Assembly: GCA_041393395.1 (NCBI GenBank)
Contig: JAWKKG010000004.1
Location: forward strand, 124,001-188,000
Reading direction: 5' to 3'
DNA length: 64,000 bases
Source of the DNA: JAGQIB01 sp041393395
GTDB lineage: Bacteria > ARS69
The translations under genes and the position numbers were made by a program. The stretch's first letter is position 1. Each line of letters opens with the position of its first letter. The notes beneath the pieces are model-generated. The model searched no databases and was not told the DNA's origin. It worked only from the letters and a program-made list of their open reading frames with translations. Positions 7,612-14,927 of the stretch are shown piece by piece.

Positions 7612-8390
7612 GCGCCCCGAGCCGACTCGAAGGAGTCCGCGTGGAGGTGCAGGAGGGGGGCGCGATCTGGCGCGTCGTGCTCGACACGCCCAAGGCGAAC
7701 ATCCTCGACGCGGAGAAGATGGCGAGTCTGACCCGCACGTTCGAGGAAGCCCGCGGCGAGGCGGGGCTGAAAGCACTTCTGATCGAGGGCGAGGGCGAGC
7801 ACTTCAGCTTCGGCGCGAGCGTGCCGGAGCATCTGCCCGGGAAGTTCGAGGAGATGATTCCCGCGTTCCACCGGATGTTCCGCGCGCTCTGGGACACGTC
7901 GGTCGTCACGGTCGCGGCCGTCCGCGGACAGTGTCTGGGCGGGGGCCTCGAGCTCGCGGCGTTCTGTCACCGGGTCGTCGCGTCGCCAATAGCGAAGCTC
8001 GGGCAGCCGGAGATCGTGCTGGGCGTGCTGGCCCCGGTCGCCTCCGTGATCCTGCCCGAGCGGATGGGGCGCCCGGCCGCGGAGGAGCTGCTGCTCACCG
8101 GTCGCATCCTGCCGGCCGCTGAGGCGCTCGAGCGCCACCTCGTCGACGAGATCGCGGAGGATCCGGCGGAGGCCGCCCTGGCCTGGATCCGCAAGCACCT
8201 GCTCCCGCGGTCCGCGTCGAGCCTCCGCCACGCCGTGGCCGCGGCGCGCGTCGGCTGGCGCGCGCGCTTCCTCGAGGCGCTCGACGAAGCCGAGCACGTC
8301 TACGTCCACGATCTGATGAGCACCGCCGACGCCGCCGAGGGACTGCGGGCGTTCCTGGAGAAGCGCGAACCCGTCTGGAGGGATGCATGA
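7608..8390 (+). CDS. dch: Cyclohexa-1,5-diene-1-carbonyl-CoA hydratase
   Basis: Crotonase-family protein of 260 residues that hydrates the diene made by benzoyl-CoA reductase to 6-hydroxycyclohex-1-ene-1-carbonyl-CoA, the Had substrate. Family features include DTPKANILDAEKMASL, HFSFGASVPEHLPG and RGQCLGGGLELAAFCH; the FSFGAS segment is typical of dienoyl-CoA hydratases of this pathway. The start ATG lies inside the oah stop (ATGA overlap) and its own stop overlaps bcrC the same way, so translation is coupled. Confidence 0.92.
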   Translation: MSAPSRLEGVRVEVQEGGAIWRVVLDTPKANILDAEKMASLTRTFEEARGEAGLKALLIEGEGEHFSFGASVPEHLPGKFEEMIPAFHRMFRALWDTSVVTVAAVRGQCLGGGLELAAFCHRVVASPIAKLGQPEIVLGVLAPVASVILPERMGRPAAEELLLTGRILPAAEALERHLVDEIAEDPAEAALAWIRKHLLPRSASSLRHAVAAARVGWRARFLEALDEAEHVYVHDLMSTADAAEGLRAFLEKREPVWRDA

Positions 8391-9568
8391 GTCAGAGTCC
8401 CGTCGAGCCGATCGCGGCACGGGCGGAAGCGCTGTTCCGGGATCTCCGGTTCGGCTCCGTCCGGGAGTGGAAGGAGCGAACGGGCGGACTCGCGATCGGA
8501 TACATGCCGATCTGGATTCCGACCGAGCTGTTGCACGCGCAGGGCGTCCTGCCCGTGGGCATCATGGGTGGGGGCGACGAGCTGGAGATCATCCGCGGCG
8601 ACGCCTTCTACCAGTCCTACATCTGCCACATTCCGAGGAGCACGATCGAGCTGGGCCTGACCGGCGCGCTCGACTGCCTGGACGGCATGCTCTTCCCGGC
8701 GATCTGCGACGTGATCCGCAACCTGTCCGGCATGTGGAAGATGCGCTTCCCCGAGAAGCTCGTCCGCTACCTGGACGTTCCGCAGGACTTCGACGACGAG
8801 ATCGGCGGCGCGTTCTGGCGGTTCGAGCTCGAGGAGCTTTCCCGTGAGCTGACGGCGCGCGGCGCCCGCCCGTACGACGCCGAGGCGCTTCGCCGCTCGA
8901 TCCGGATCTGGAACGACAGCCGAGCGCTGGTCCGCGACCTGTATGCGCTCCGCCAGCGGGAACCGTGGAAGGTTCCCACGCACGAGCTGTATCTCGTGCT
9001 GCGCGCGGGGCTCGTGCTGCCGGTCGAGGAGTTCATCGACATGCTCCGCGCGTACCTCGCGGCCGTGCGCGCCGACGATCGCCGGCAGCCGCTGGATCAG
9101 GCGCGCGTCCTGTTGACCGGATCGTTCTGCGAGCAGCCGCCGCTCGGTCTGATCAAGACGCTCGAGAAGTCCGGCTGCTACATCGTGGACGACGACTTCG
9201 TGCAGGTGCATCGCTGGTTCGTGCGCGACATTCCCACCGAGGGCGATCCGATGGACTGCCTCGTGCGCGCGTTCCTGCACGATTCGATCGAGAGCCCCAC
9301 CCGCTACATCGGCGACCGCATCAAGGGGCGAGAGCTGGTGGACCGCGTGCGGGCGAGCGCGGCGGAGGGTGTGCTGTTCTGCGCACCGAGCTTCTGCGAC
9401 CCCGCGCTCCTCGATCAGCCCATGGCGGTGGCGGCGATGGACGAAGCCGGCATCCCCTGGACCGCGTTCAAGTACGCGGAGAACAACGGACAGTTCCAGG
9501 TGATCCGGGAGCAGGCCGGGACGTTCTCGGATTCGATCAAGCTCTGGAGCGGGGAGGTGGTCGCATGA
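8387..9568 (+). CDS. bcrC: Benzoyl-CoA reductase (class I, ATP-dependent) subunit C
   Basis: One of the two subunits that bind benzoyl-CoA and the low-potential [4Fe-4S] clusters in the dearomatising enzyme, equivalent to BadD of Rhodopseudomonas palustris. The 393-residue sequence belongs to the 2-hydroxyacyl-CoA dehydratase (HgdB/FldC-like) superfamily and shows conserved cysteines in SYICHIPRST, FPAICDVIRN, GSFCEQPPL and FCAPSFCDPAL, candidates for cluster ligands. It is followed by bcrB with an ATGA overlap. The order C-B-A-D is the same as in known class I clusters. The enzyme is normally oxygen-sensitive and needs reduced ferredoxin. Confidence 0.93.
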   Translation: MSQSPVEPIAARAEALFRDLRFGSVREWKERTGGLAIGYMPIWIPTELLHAQGVLPVGIMGGGDELEIIRGDAFYQSYICHIPRSTIELGLTGALDCLDGMLFPAICDVIRNLSGMWKMRFPEKLVRYLDVPQDFDDEIGGAFWRFELEELSRELTARGARPYDAEALRRSIRIWNDSRALVRDLYALRQREPWKVPTHELYLVLRAGLVLPVEEFIDMLRAYLAAVRADDRRQPLDQARVLLTGSFCEQPPLGLIKTLEKSGCYIVDDDFVQVHRWFVRDIPTEGDPMDCLVRAFLHDSIESPTRYIGDRIKGRELVDRVRASAAEGVLFCAPSFCDPALLDQPMAVAAMDEAGIPWTAFKYAENNGQFQVIREQAGTFSDSIKLWSGEVVA

Positions 9569-10872
9569 CGCTCATGCCCGGGCAGACGGCGGCGGCGCCG
9601 CCTCCGGCCCACAAGGACGACAGCCAACTTCGACAGAAGCGGATGATCGGCGAGCACTACGATCGACTCGCGAACTCCCCGCGCACCGGGGAGAAGTGCG
9701 TCTACACGTTCGTGCCGGGAAACCTCACGGAGCTCGTCCGCTCGTTCGACCTGCTGCCGGTGCTTCCGGAGATCAACGCGCTGCAGTCCGCGATGCGCGG
9801 CAAGTCGCGGGAGTACATCGCCCTCGCGGAGAAGGCGGGGCACTCCGAGGACGTCTGCACGTACGTCAAGTGCGACCTCGGCATGATGAAGTCCGGCAAC
9901 ATCGGTCCCACCGGCAAGTACCTCCCGAACCCCGACCTGCTGCTGCTCTCGTACACCGGCTGCTTCACGTTCATGAAGTGGTTCGAGATCCTGAAGCAGG
10001 AGTACCGGGCGCCCGTGGCCATGCTCCATGTCCCGTACCAGGGAGACGGCGTCATCACGGACTCCATGCGCGAGTACGTGGTGAAGCAGTTGAAGGAGAA
10101 GGTCATTCCGAAGCTCGAGGAGATCTCCGGGCGCCGGTACGACGAGGACCGCCTCCGGGAGATGCTCGCGCGCTCCGCCCAGGCCGAGGACGACCTCGTG
10201 GCCGTGCTGGAGTCGGCCAAGCACCGACCGTCTCCCATCGACGCCTACTTCGGGGGCGTCTACTACATCGGCCCGATCTTCACGGCGTTCCGGGGCACCC
10301 AGGACGCCGTGGAGTACTACCGCCTGCTGCGCTCCGAGGTCGAGGAGCGGGTCCGGCGGAAGCTCGGCCCCGTGACGCCGGACGGGGAGATGAAGGAGGA
10401 GAAGTTCCGGATCGTCGTGGAGGGTCCGCCGAACTGGACCGACTTCCGCGCGTTCTGGAAGATGTTCGTGGACGAGGGCGCGGTCGTGGTGGCGTCCACC
10501 TACACGAAGGTCGGCGGCGTGTACGACACCGGCTTTCGACATGATCCCGATCGCCCGCTGGAGACCCTGGCCGACTACTGCATGGGCTGCTACACGAACA
10601 TGAACCTCCCGTCGCGCGTGGACATGCTGACGCGCTACGTGCAGCAGTACGACGCCGATGGCCTCCTGATCAACTCCATCAAGAGCTGCAACTCGTTCAG
10701 CGCCGGTCAGCTCATGATGCTCCGCGAGGTCGAGAACCGGACGGGGCGCCCCGGCGGCTTCATCGAGAGCGATCTCGTGGACCCGCGCTACTTCTCGGCG
10801 TCGAACATCAAGAACCGTCTCGAGTCGTACTTCCAGATGATCGAGCAGAAGCGGTCGGGGGTGGGCGCATGA
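9565..10872 (+). CDS. bcrB: Benzoyl-CoA reductase (class I) subunit B
   Basis: Partner of BcrC in the substrate-reducing half of the enzyme (BadE in R. palustris). The 435-residue protein has the superfamily's cysteine segments EDVCTYVKCDLG, LSYTGCFTF, ADYCMGCYTN and SIKSCNSFS, probable Fe-S ligands. The start is the ATG within the bcrC stop; upstream codons in this frame are out-of-frame shadow of bcrC. The stop overlaps bcrA. Length and ends fit the family with no sign of damage. Confidence 0.93.
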   Translation: MTLMPGQTAAAPPPAHKDDSQLRQKRMIGEHYDRLANSPRTGEKCVYTFVPGNLTELVRSFDLLPVLPEINALQSAMRGKSREYIALAEKAGHSEDVCTYVKCDLGMMKSGNIGPTGKYLPNPDLLLLSYTGCFTFMKWFEILKQEYRAPVAMLHVPYQGDGVITDSMREYVVKQLKEKVIPKLEEISGRRYDEDRLREMLARSAQAEDDLVAVLESAKHRPSPIDAYFGGVYYIGPIFTAFRGTQDAVEYYRLLRSEVEERVRRKLGPVTPDGEMKEEKFRIVVEGPPNWTDFRAFWKMFVDEGAVVVASTYTKVGGVYDTGFRHDPDRPLETLADYCMGCYTNMNLPSRVDMLTRYVQQYDADGLLINSIKSCNSFSAGQLMMLREVENRTGRPGGFIESDLVDPRYFSASNIKNRLESYFQMIEQKRSGVGA

Positions 10873-12182
10873 ACTACTCGGTCGGGATCGATCTCGGCTC
10901 CACCACGACCAAGGCCGTCATCCTGGACGAGGACGGGAAGGTCCTCGGCCGGGGCATCACGAACAGCCGCAGCAACTACGAGGTCGCCTGCGACGTCGCG
11001 GTGAGCGAGGCCCTCGTGGACGCGCGCTTCGCGCTGGTCTCGTCGAGTCTCGGAAGGGCCGGGCTCACGGAGACGGAGCGGGACGCGGCGCTCGCGGACC
11101 TCGAGCTGCGGTTCCGGGAGCAGCAGTACCGCGCGCAGCTCCGGGCCTTCGAGGAACGGGTGGATGCGCTGCCGGACGTGACCCGCTCGGGCAACGGACT
11201 CGCGTCCGCGCTCGGCGAGATGAAGGAGCGGCTCGACGACGCGGCCACGAAGCTGTTCGCGCCCGGCGCCACCCGGGCCAGCGACTTCTTCCGGGATCTG
11301 CTGGCGAGCCAGTACCACCCGTTCGCCGAGGAGATCGCCAAGGAGCGGAACGTCGACTTCAACCGACTCCTCGGCGTGTTCGACAAGGCGATCCTCCAGG
11401 TGGAGAACCTGCCGCCGGACACGACGTCGTTCTCGTCGCACCTGGGGGCCGCGATCGCGTCCCTGGCCGATGCGAACCCCGCGCTGGGGGAGGCCGCGGC
11501 CGCCGCGGCGGCGGTGCCGATGGATCAGGTCGCGTCCGTCGGCACGGGGTACGGGCGGGCGACGCTTCCGTTCCCGAAGGAGCAGATCCGCTCGGAGATC
11601 CTCTGCCATGGTCTCGGAGCGCACGCCATGTACGAGCACACGCGAACCGTGCTCGACATCGGCGGCCAGGACACGAAGGCGATCCAGGTCGACGAGCACG
11701 GAATCGTCACGTCGTTCCAGATGAACGATCGCTGCGCGGCGGGATGCGGCCGGTACCTCGGGTACATCGCCGATGAAATGAACCTCGCCGTGCAGGAGCT
11801 CGGTCCTCTCGCGTGCAAGTCCACGCGCGCGGTGCGGATCAACTCCACGTGCACGGTGTTCGCCGGCGCCGAGCTGCGCGAGCGCCTCTCGCTCGGGGAG
11901 AAGCGCGAGGATATCCTCGCGGGTCTGCACCGGGCGATCATCCTGCGCGCGATGTCGCTGCTCGCCCGGTCCGGGGGCATCACGGAGGAGTTCACGTGGA
12001 CCGGCGGCGTCGCGAACAACCCGGCGGCGGTGCGGGCGCTGCGCGAGCTCGTGAAGGAGAACTACGGTCTCGAGCACATCAACATCTCGCCGAACAGCAT
12101 CTACACGGGGGCGCTCGGCGCGGCACTGTTCGCGTGGCGGGAGCGTCATCGCAAGCCGGTGGCCGAGGAGGTGATGTCATGA
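10869..12182 (+). CDS. bcrA: Benzoyl-CoA reductase (class I) subunit A, ATPase/activase
   Basis: ASKHA-fold ATPase subunit (BadF-type) that couples hydrolysis of ATP to electron transfer into BcrCB. The N-terminal phosphate-1 loop is GIDLGSTTTKAVIL, the second phosphate loop is LDIGGQDTKAIQ, and the adenosine motif is TGGVANNP. Cysteines in NDRCAAGCGRYL and in INSTCTVFAGAEL are the likely ligands of the [4Fe-4S] cluster shared with BcrD. At 437 residues it is the longer of the two ATPase subunits, with an insert at about 60-160, as expected for BcrA. Both ends overlap neighbours by ATGA. Confidence 0.94.
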   Translation: MNYSVGIDLGSTTTKAVILDEDGKVLGRGITNSRSNYEVACDVAVSEALVDARFALVSSSLGRAGLTETERDAALADLELRFREQQYRAQLRAFEERVDALPDVTRSGNGLASALGEMKERLDDAATKLFAPGATRASDFFRDLLASQYHPFAEEIAKERNVDFNRLLGVFDKAILQVENLPPDTTSFSSHLGAAIASLADANPALGEAAAAAAAVPMDQVASVGTGYGRATLPFPKEQIRSEILCHGLGAHAMYEHTRTVLDIGGQDTKAIQVDEHGIVTSFQMNDRCAAGCGRYLGYIADEMNLAVQELGPLACKSTRAVRINSTCTVFAGAELRERLSLGEKREDILAGLHRAIILRAMSLLARSGGITEEFTWTGGVANNPAAVRALRELVKENYGLEHINISPNSIYTGALGAALFAWRERHRKPVAEEVMS

Positions 12183-13048
12183 GCGCGGCACTGCCCGACG
12201 TGCTTCGCGTGGCGGGAGTCGACGTCGGCTCCTCCGCGGTGAAGGCCGTCGTCATGGAGGTGCCGGCGTCCGGCGCGCCGACGATGACGGCCGGTCGAAC
12301 CGAGCGGATCCGCCGTCGCGACCCTTCCGTCGTGGCGCACGAGCTGTTCGAGGCGTGTCTGGACGACGCCGGCTGGCGTGCCGACGAGCTGCAGTACGTG
12401 GCGACCACCGGCGAGGGGGACACGCTCGAGTTCCGGACGGGCCACTTCTACGGCATGACGACGCACGCGCGCGGCGGTCTCTTCCTGGATCCGGAAGCGC
12501 GGGCGGTGATCGACATCGGCGCGCTGCACTCGCGCGCGGTCCTCATGGACGATCACGCGAAGGTCCTCGGCTATCGCATGACGAGTCAGTGCGCTTCCGG
12601 GTCGGGTCAGTTCCTCGAGAACATCTGCCGGTATCTCGGGATCACGATCGACGAGATCGGACCGCTCTCGCTCCAGGCAGATGATCCGGAGAAGTGCTCG
12701 TCGATCTGCGCGGTCCTTGCCGAGACGGACGTGATCAACATGGTGTCGCGCGGGATCTCGACCTCGAACATCATTCGCGGCATCCACCAGTCGATGGCGG
12801 GCCGGTACCTGCGGCTCCTGACGGCGGCGAAGGCGCGGGACGTCGTGCTGATCACCGGCGGACTTTCCCGGGACACGGGCATGGTGGCCGCGATGCAGGA
12901 GGCCGCCACGGACGCCAAGGCGGCACTCACGATCCGCACGCACCCCGACTCGGTGCTCGCGGGCGCGCTCGGGGCGGCGTTGTGGGGGGCGTTCCGGGCC
13001 CGCAAGCTCGCGGCCAAGGGCATCTCGTTCACGCCGCAGGCCGTGTGA
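12179..13048 (+). CDS. bcrD: Benzoyl-CoA reductase (class I) subunit D, ATPase/activase
   Basis: Shorter ASKHA ATPase subunit (BadG-type, 289 residues) that pairs with BcrA. Motifs are GVDVGSSAVKAVVM (phosphate 1), VIDIGALHSRAV (phosphate 2) and ITGGLSRDTGM (adenosine). Cys in TSQCASGSGQFLENICRYL and EKCSSICAVLAETDVI supply cluster ligands and mark the HgdC/BcrAD family. The second loop reads GALHSRA where activases usually have GGQDxK, as is common in BcrD. The start overlaps bcrA; the stop overlaps the next start as TGATG. Confidence 0.92.
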   Translation: MSAALPDVLRVAGVDVGSSAVKAVVMEVPASGAPTMTAGRTERIRRRDPSVVAHELFEACLDDAGWRADELQYVATTGEGDTLEFRTGHFYGMTTHARGGLFLDPEARAVIDIGALHSRAVLMDDHAKVLGYRMTSQCASGSGQFLENICRYLGITIDEIGPLSLQADDPEKCSSICAVLAETDVINMVSRGISTSNIIRGIHQSMAGRYLRLLTAAKARDVVLITGGLSRDTGMVAAMQEAATDAKAALTIRTHPDSVLAGALGAALWGAFRARKLAAKGISFTPQAV

Positions 13049-13791
13049 TGGAAGAGCCGACCCCCTTGGCGGAGCTGTGGCGCCTCGACGGACGGGTGGC
13101 CGTCGTCGCGGGCGGAGGTGGCGGCATCGGGCGGGCCATCGTCGCCCGTCTCCAGGAGGCCGGGGCGGAAGTCGTGTCGGCCGATCGGCCCGGAGTGCCG
13201 GCGCCTCCCGGCGCCACTTCGTTCGAGGGGGACCTCGCCGACGAGTCGGACGCGGCCCGTCTCTTCGAGACCGTGGCGCAGCGATGGGGGCGCCTCGACG
13301 TCGTCGTGCACGCGGCCGGCATCACGCGCGACGCGGTGCTCTGGAAGCTCGAGCCCGCGGCCTGGCGCGACGTGCTGCGCTCGAATCTGGACTCGGCCTT
13401 CTTGCTGCTGCGGGAGGCGATTCCTCGCCTGCGCGCGACGGGCGGCGGTTCGATCGCGCTCGTGTCCTCGATCAACGGCGAACGCGGGAAGTTCGGGCAG
13501 GCGAACTACTCCGCCAGCAAGGCCGGAATGAACGCGCTCGCGCGGACGGCGGCGCGCGAGGCGGGCGCGTTCGGGGTGCGGGTCAACGTCGTGGCGCCGG
13601 GGTTCATCGAGACCGAGATGACCCGGGGGCTGCCGACCGAGGTCCGGCACCGCGCGGCGGAGGAGACCCTGCTCAAGCGCACGGGACAGCCGGACGACGT
13701 CGCGCGCGCGGTTCTTTTTCTCGTCACCGACGCAGGACGTCACGTGACCGGTCAGGTGCTGCGGGTGGACGGCGGTCAACTCGTGGGCTAA
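13048..13791 (+). CDS. Short-chain dehydrogenase/reductase in the benzoyl-CoA operon
   Basis: NAD(P)-binding SDR of 247 residues. The cofactor motif is AGGGGGIGRAI at about residue 22-32, the catalytic triad is Ser (SSINGERG), Tyr and Lys (YSASKAGM), and the tail VLRVDGG is typical of FabG-like and 3-hydroxyacyl-CoA dehydrogenases. The start codon shares its A with the bcrD stop, so it is part of the operon. It could oxidise a 3-hydroxyacyl-CoA such as 3-hydroxypimelyl-CoA or a hydroxycyclohexane-carbonyl-CoA, as SDR BadH does in R. palustris; substrate cannot be read from sequence. Confidence 0.85.
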   Translation: MEEPTPLAELWRLDGRVAVVAGGGGGIGRAIVARLQEAGAEVVSADRPGVPAPPGATSFEGDLADESDAARLFETVAQRWGRLDVVVHAAGITRDAVLWKLEPAAWRDVLRSNLDSAFLLLREAIPRLRATGGGSIALVSSINGERGKFGQANYSASKAGMNALARTAAREAGAFGVRVNVVAPGFIETEMTRGLPTEVRHRAAEETLLKRTGQPDDVARAVLFLVTDAGRHVTGQVLRVDGGQLVG

Positions 13792-13804
13792 CGGAGGAAT
13801 CGAC

Positions 13805-14299
13805 ATGGAAGGAACGCTGGAGCGGGAAGACCGCATCGTCGTGCGGGGACTGAGGCCCGAGGACATGGATCGGGTGATCGCGCTGGATGCGAAGAACTCG
13901 GGCCGACGCCGCGAGGACTTCTTCCGCGTGAAACTGCAGCAGAATCTCGCGGAGACCGGCATCAAGGTGTCGCTGGCGGCGGAGACGGACGGCATCTTCT
14001 GCGGGTTCCTGCTCGCGCGCGTGTACTACGGCGAGTTCGGAACGATGGAGCCGACCGCCGTGCTCGACACGATCGACGTCGATCCGGGTTTCCAGGGGCG
14101 GGGAGTGGGCCGCGCACTGATGGATCAGCTCTGCCTGAACCTGTCCGGCCTGAACGTCGCGGCGCTGCGCACGGAGGTCGCCTGGAGCGCGCCGCAGCTG
14201 ATGACGTTCTTCCAGCGCGAGGGCTTCGCACCGGCCCCGCGTCTCTGCCTCGATCTCGATCTCGCGAGCCGGCCGCGCCGCGATCAGAGGATCGACTGA
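13805..14299 (+). CDS. GNAT-family N-acetyltransferase
   Basis: A 164-residue GNAT protein with the acetyl-CoA binding motif VDPGFQGRGVGRALM (Q/RxxGxG/A) at about residues 97-111. It has a strong GGAGG ribosome site and follows the SDR by 13 bases; the Rrf2 regulator starts 6 bases after it. A GNAT gene next to an Rrf2 regulator also occurs with the bad genes of R. palustris (BadL/BadM), from memory. A role in modifying an aromatic acid or a pathway enzyme is therefore a reasonable inference, not shown here. Confidence 0.8.
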   Translation: MEGTLEREDRIVVRGLRPEDMDRVIALDAKNSGRRREDFFRVKLQQNLAETGIKVSLAAETDGIFCGFLLARVYYGEFGTMEPTAVLDTIDVDPGFQGRGVGRALMDQLCLNLSGLNVAALRTEVAWSAPQLMTFFQREGFAPAPRLCLDLDLASRPRRDQRID

Positions 14300-14304
14300 A
14301 TGCG

Positions 14305-14739
14305 ATGAAGCTCCGCAAGAGCACGCGCTACGCACTGTTCGCGGCGACGGAGATGGCTCGGCTCGCCCCCGGTGAGACGGTCACGGCCGGGGAGGTCGCG
14401 GGCCGGCACGGGATCCCGGTGTCCGTCATGGCCAAGGTGTTCCAGGAACTCGTGCGGGCAGACGTCGCGCTCGGGGTGCGGGGCCCCCGCGGCGGATACC
14501 GACTGGCCGCCGCACCGGCAAAGATCACGCTCCTCGCGATCATCGACCGCTTCGAGCCGGGCGCACCCGAGCCCGGCGATACGCCGCGCGGAATCCGTCG
14601 CCCGGCGAACGGGGCGGATCGGCTGCAGCGCGTGGTTCAGCAGGTGGACGCGCTCGTCCGGGCCGCCTACGCGTCGATCTCGCTGGAGGCGCTCGTGGAT
14701 CGGCAGGACCGGGCGATGCCGGACGTCCCCGCGCGATGA
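14305..14739 (+). CDS. Rrf2-family transcriptional regulator, probable regulator of the benzoyl-CoA operon
   Basis: The 144-residue protein has the Rrf2 winged helix: MKLRKSTRYALFAATEMARL, then the recognition region GIPVSVMAKVFQELVRADV and wing GVRGPRGGYRLA. Unlike IscR, NsrR and RsrR it contains no cysteine at all, so it cannot hold an Fe-S cluster by Cys and must sense something else. It is the last gene of the operon, and the BadM repressor of benzoyl-CoA reductase genes in R. palustris belongs to the same family. An IscR-like palindrome lies before the operon at 5305-5328. Role inferred from position and family. Confidence 0.82.
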   Translation: MKLRKSTRYALFAATEMARLAPGETVTAGEVAGRHGIPVSVMAKVFQELVRADVALGVRGPRGGYRLAAAPAKITLLAIIDRFEPGAPEPGDTPRGIRRPANGADRLQRVVQQVDALVRAAYASISLEALVDRQDRAMPDVPAR

Positions 14740-14927
14740 GCGGACACTGTCGACCGAGGAGCTTCGGCGGTTCTTCGACATCCGTCGTCGTCAGACCACC
14801 GGGCCCGAGGTCGGCATCTCCAGGAAGCGGAGGTTCAGATTGCAGTCCGGAGTCGCGTCGTCTCCACGCGAGCGGGTTGTTCGTGTGCTGGTTTCCTCCC
14901 GGTGAGGACAAGCCAGGCGAACGTTCT

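Noticed and set aside
14740..14927. Small gene between the Rrf2 and NACHT genes
   Set aside because: The only open frame (65 codons) has no ribosome site, biased composition and no recognisable features.
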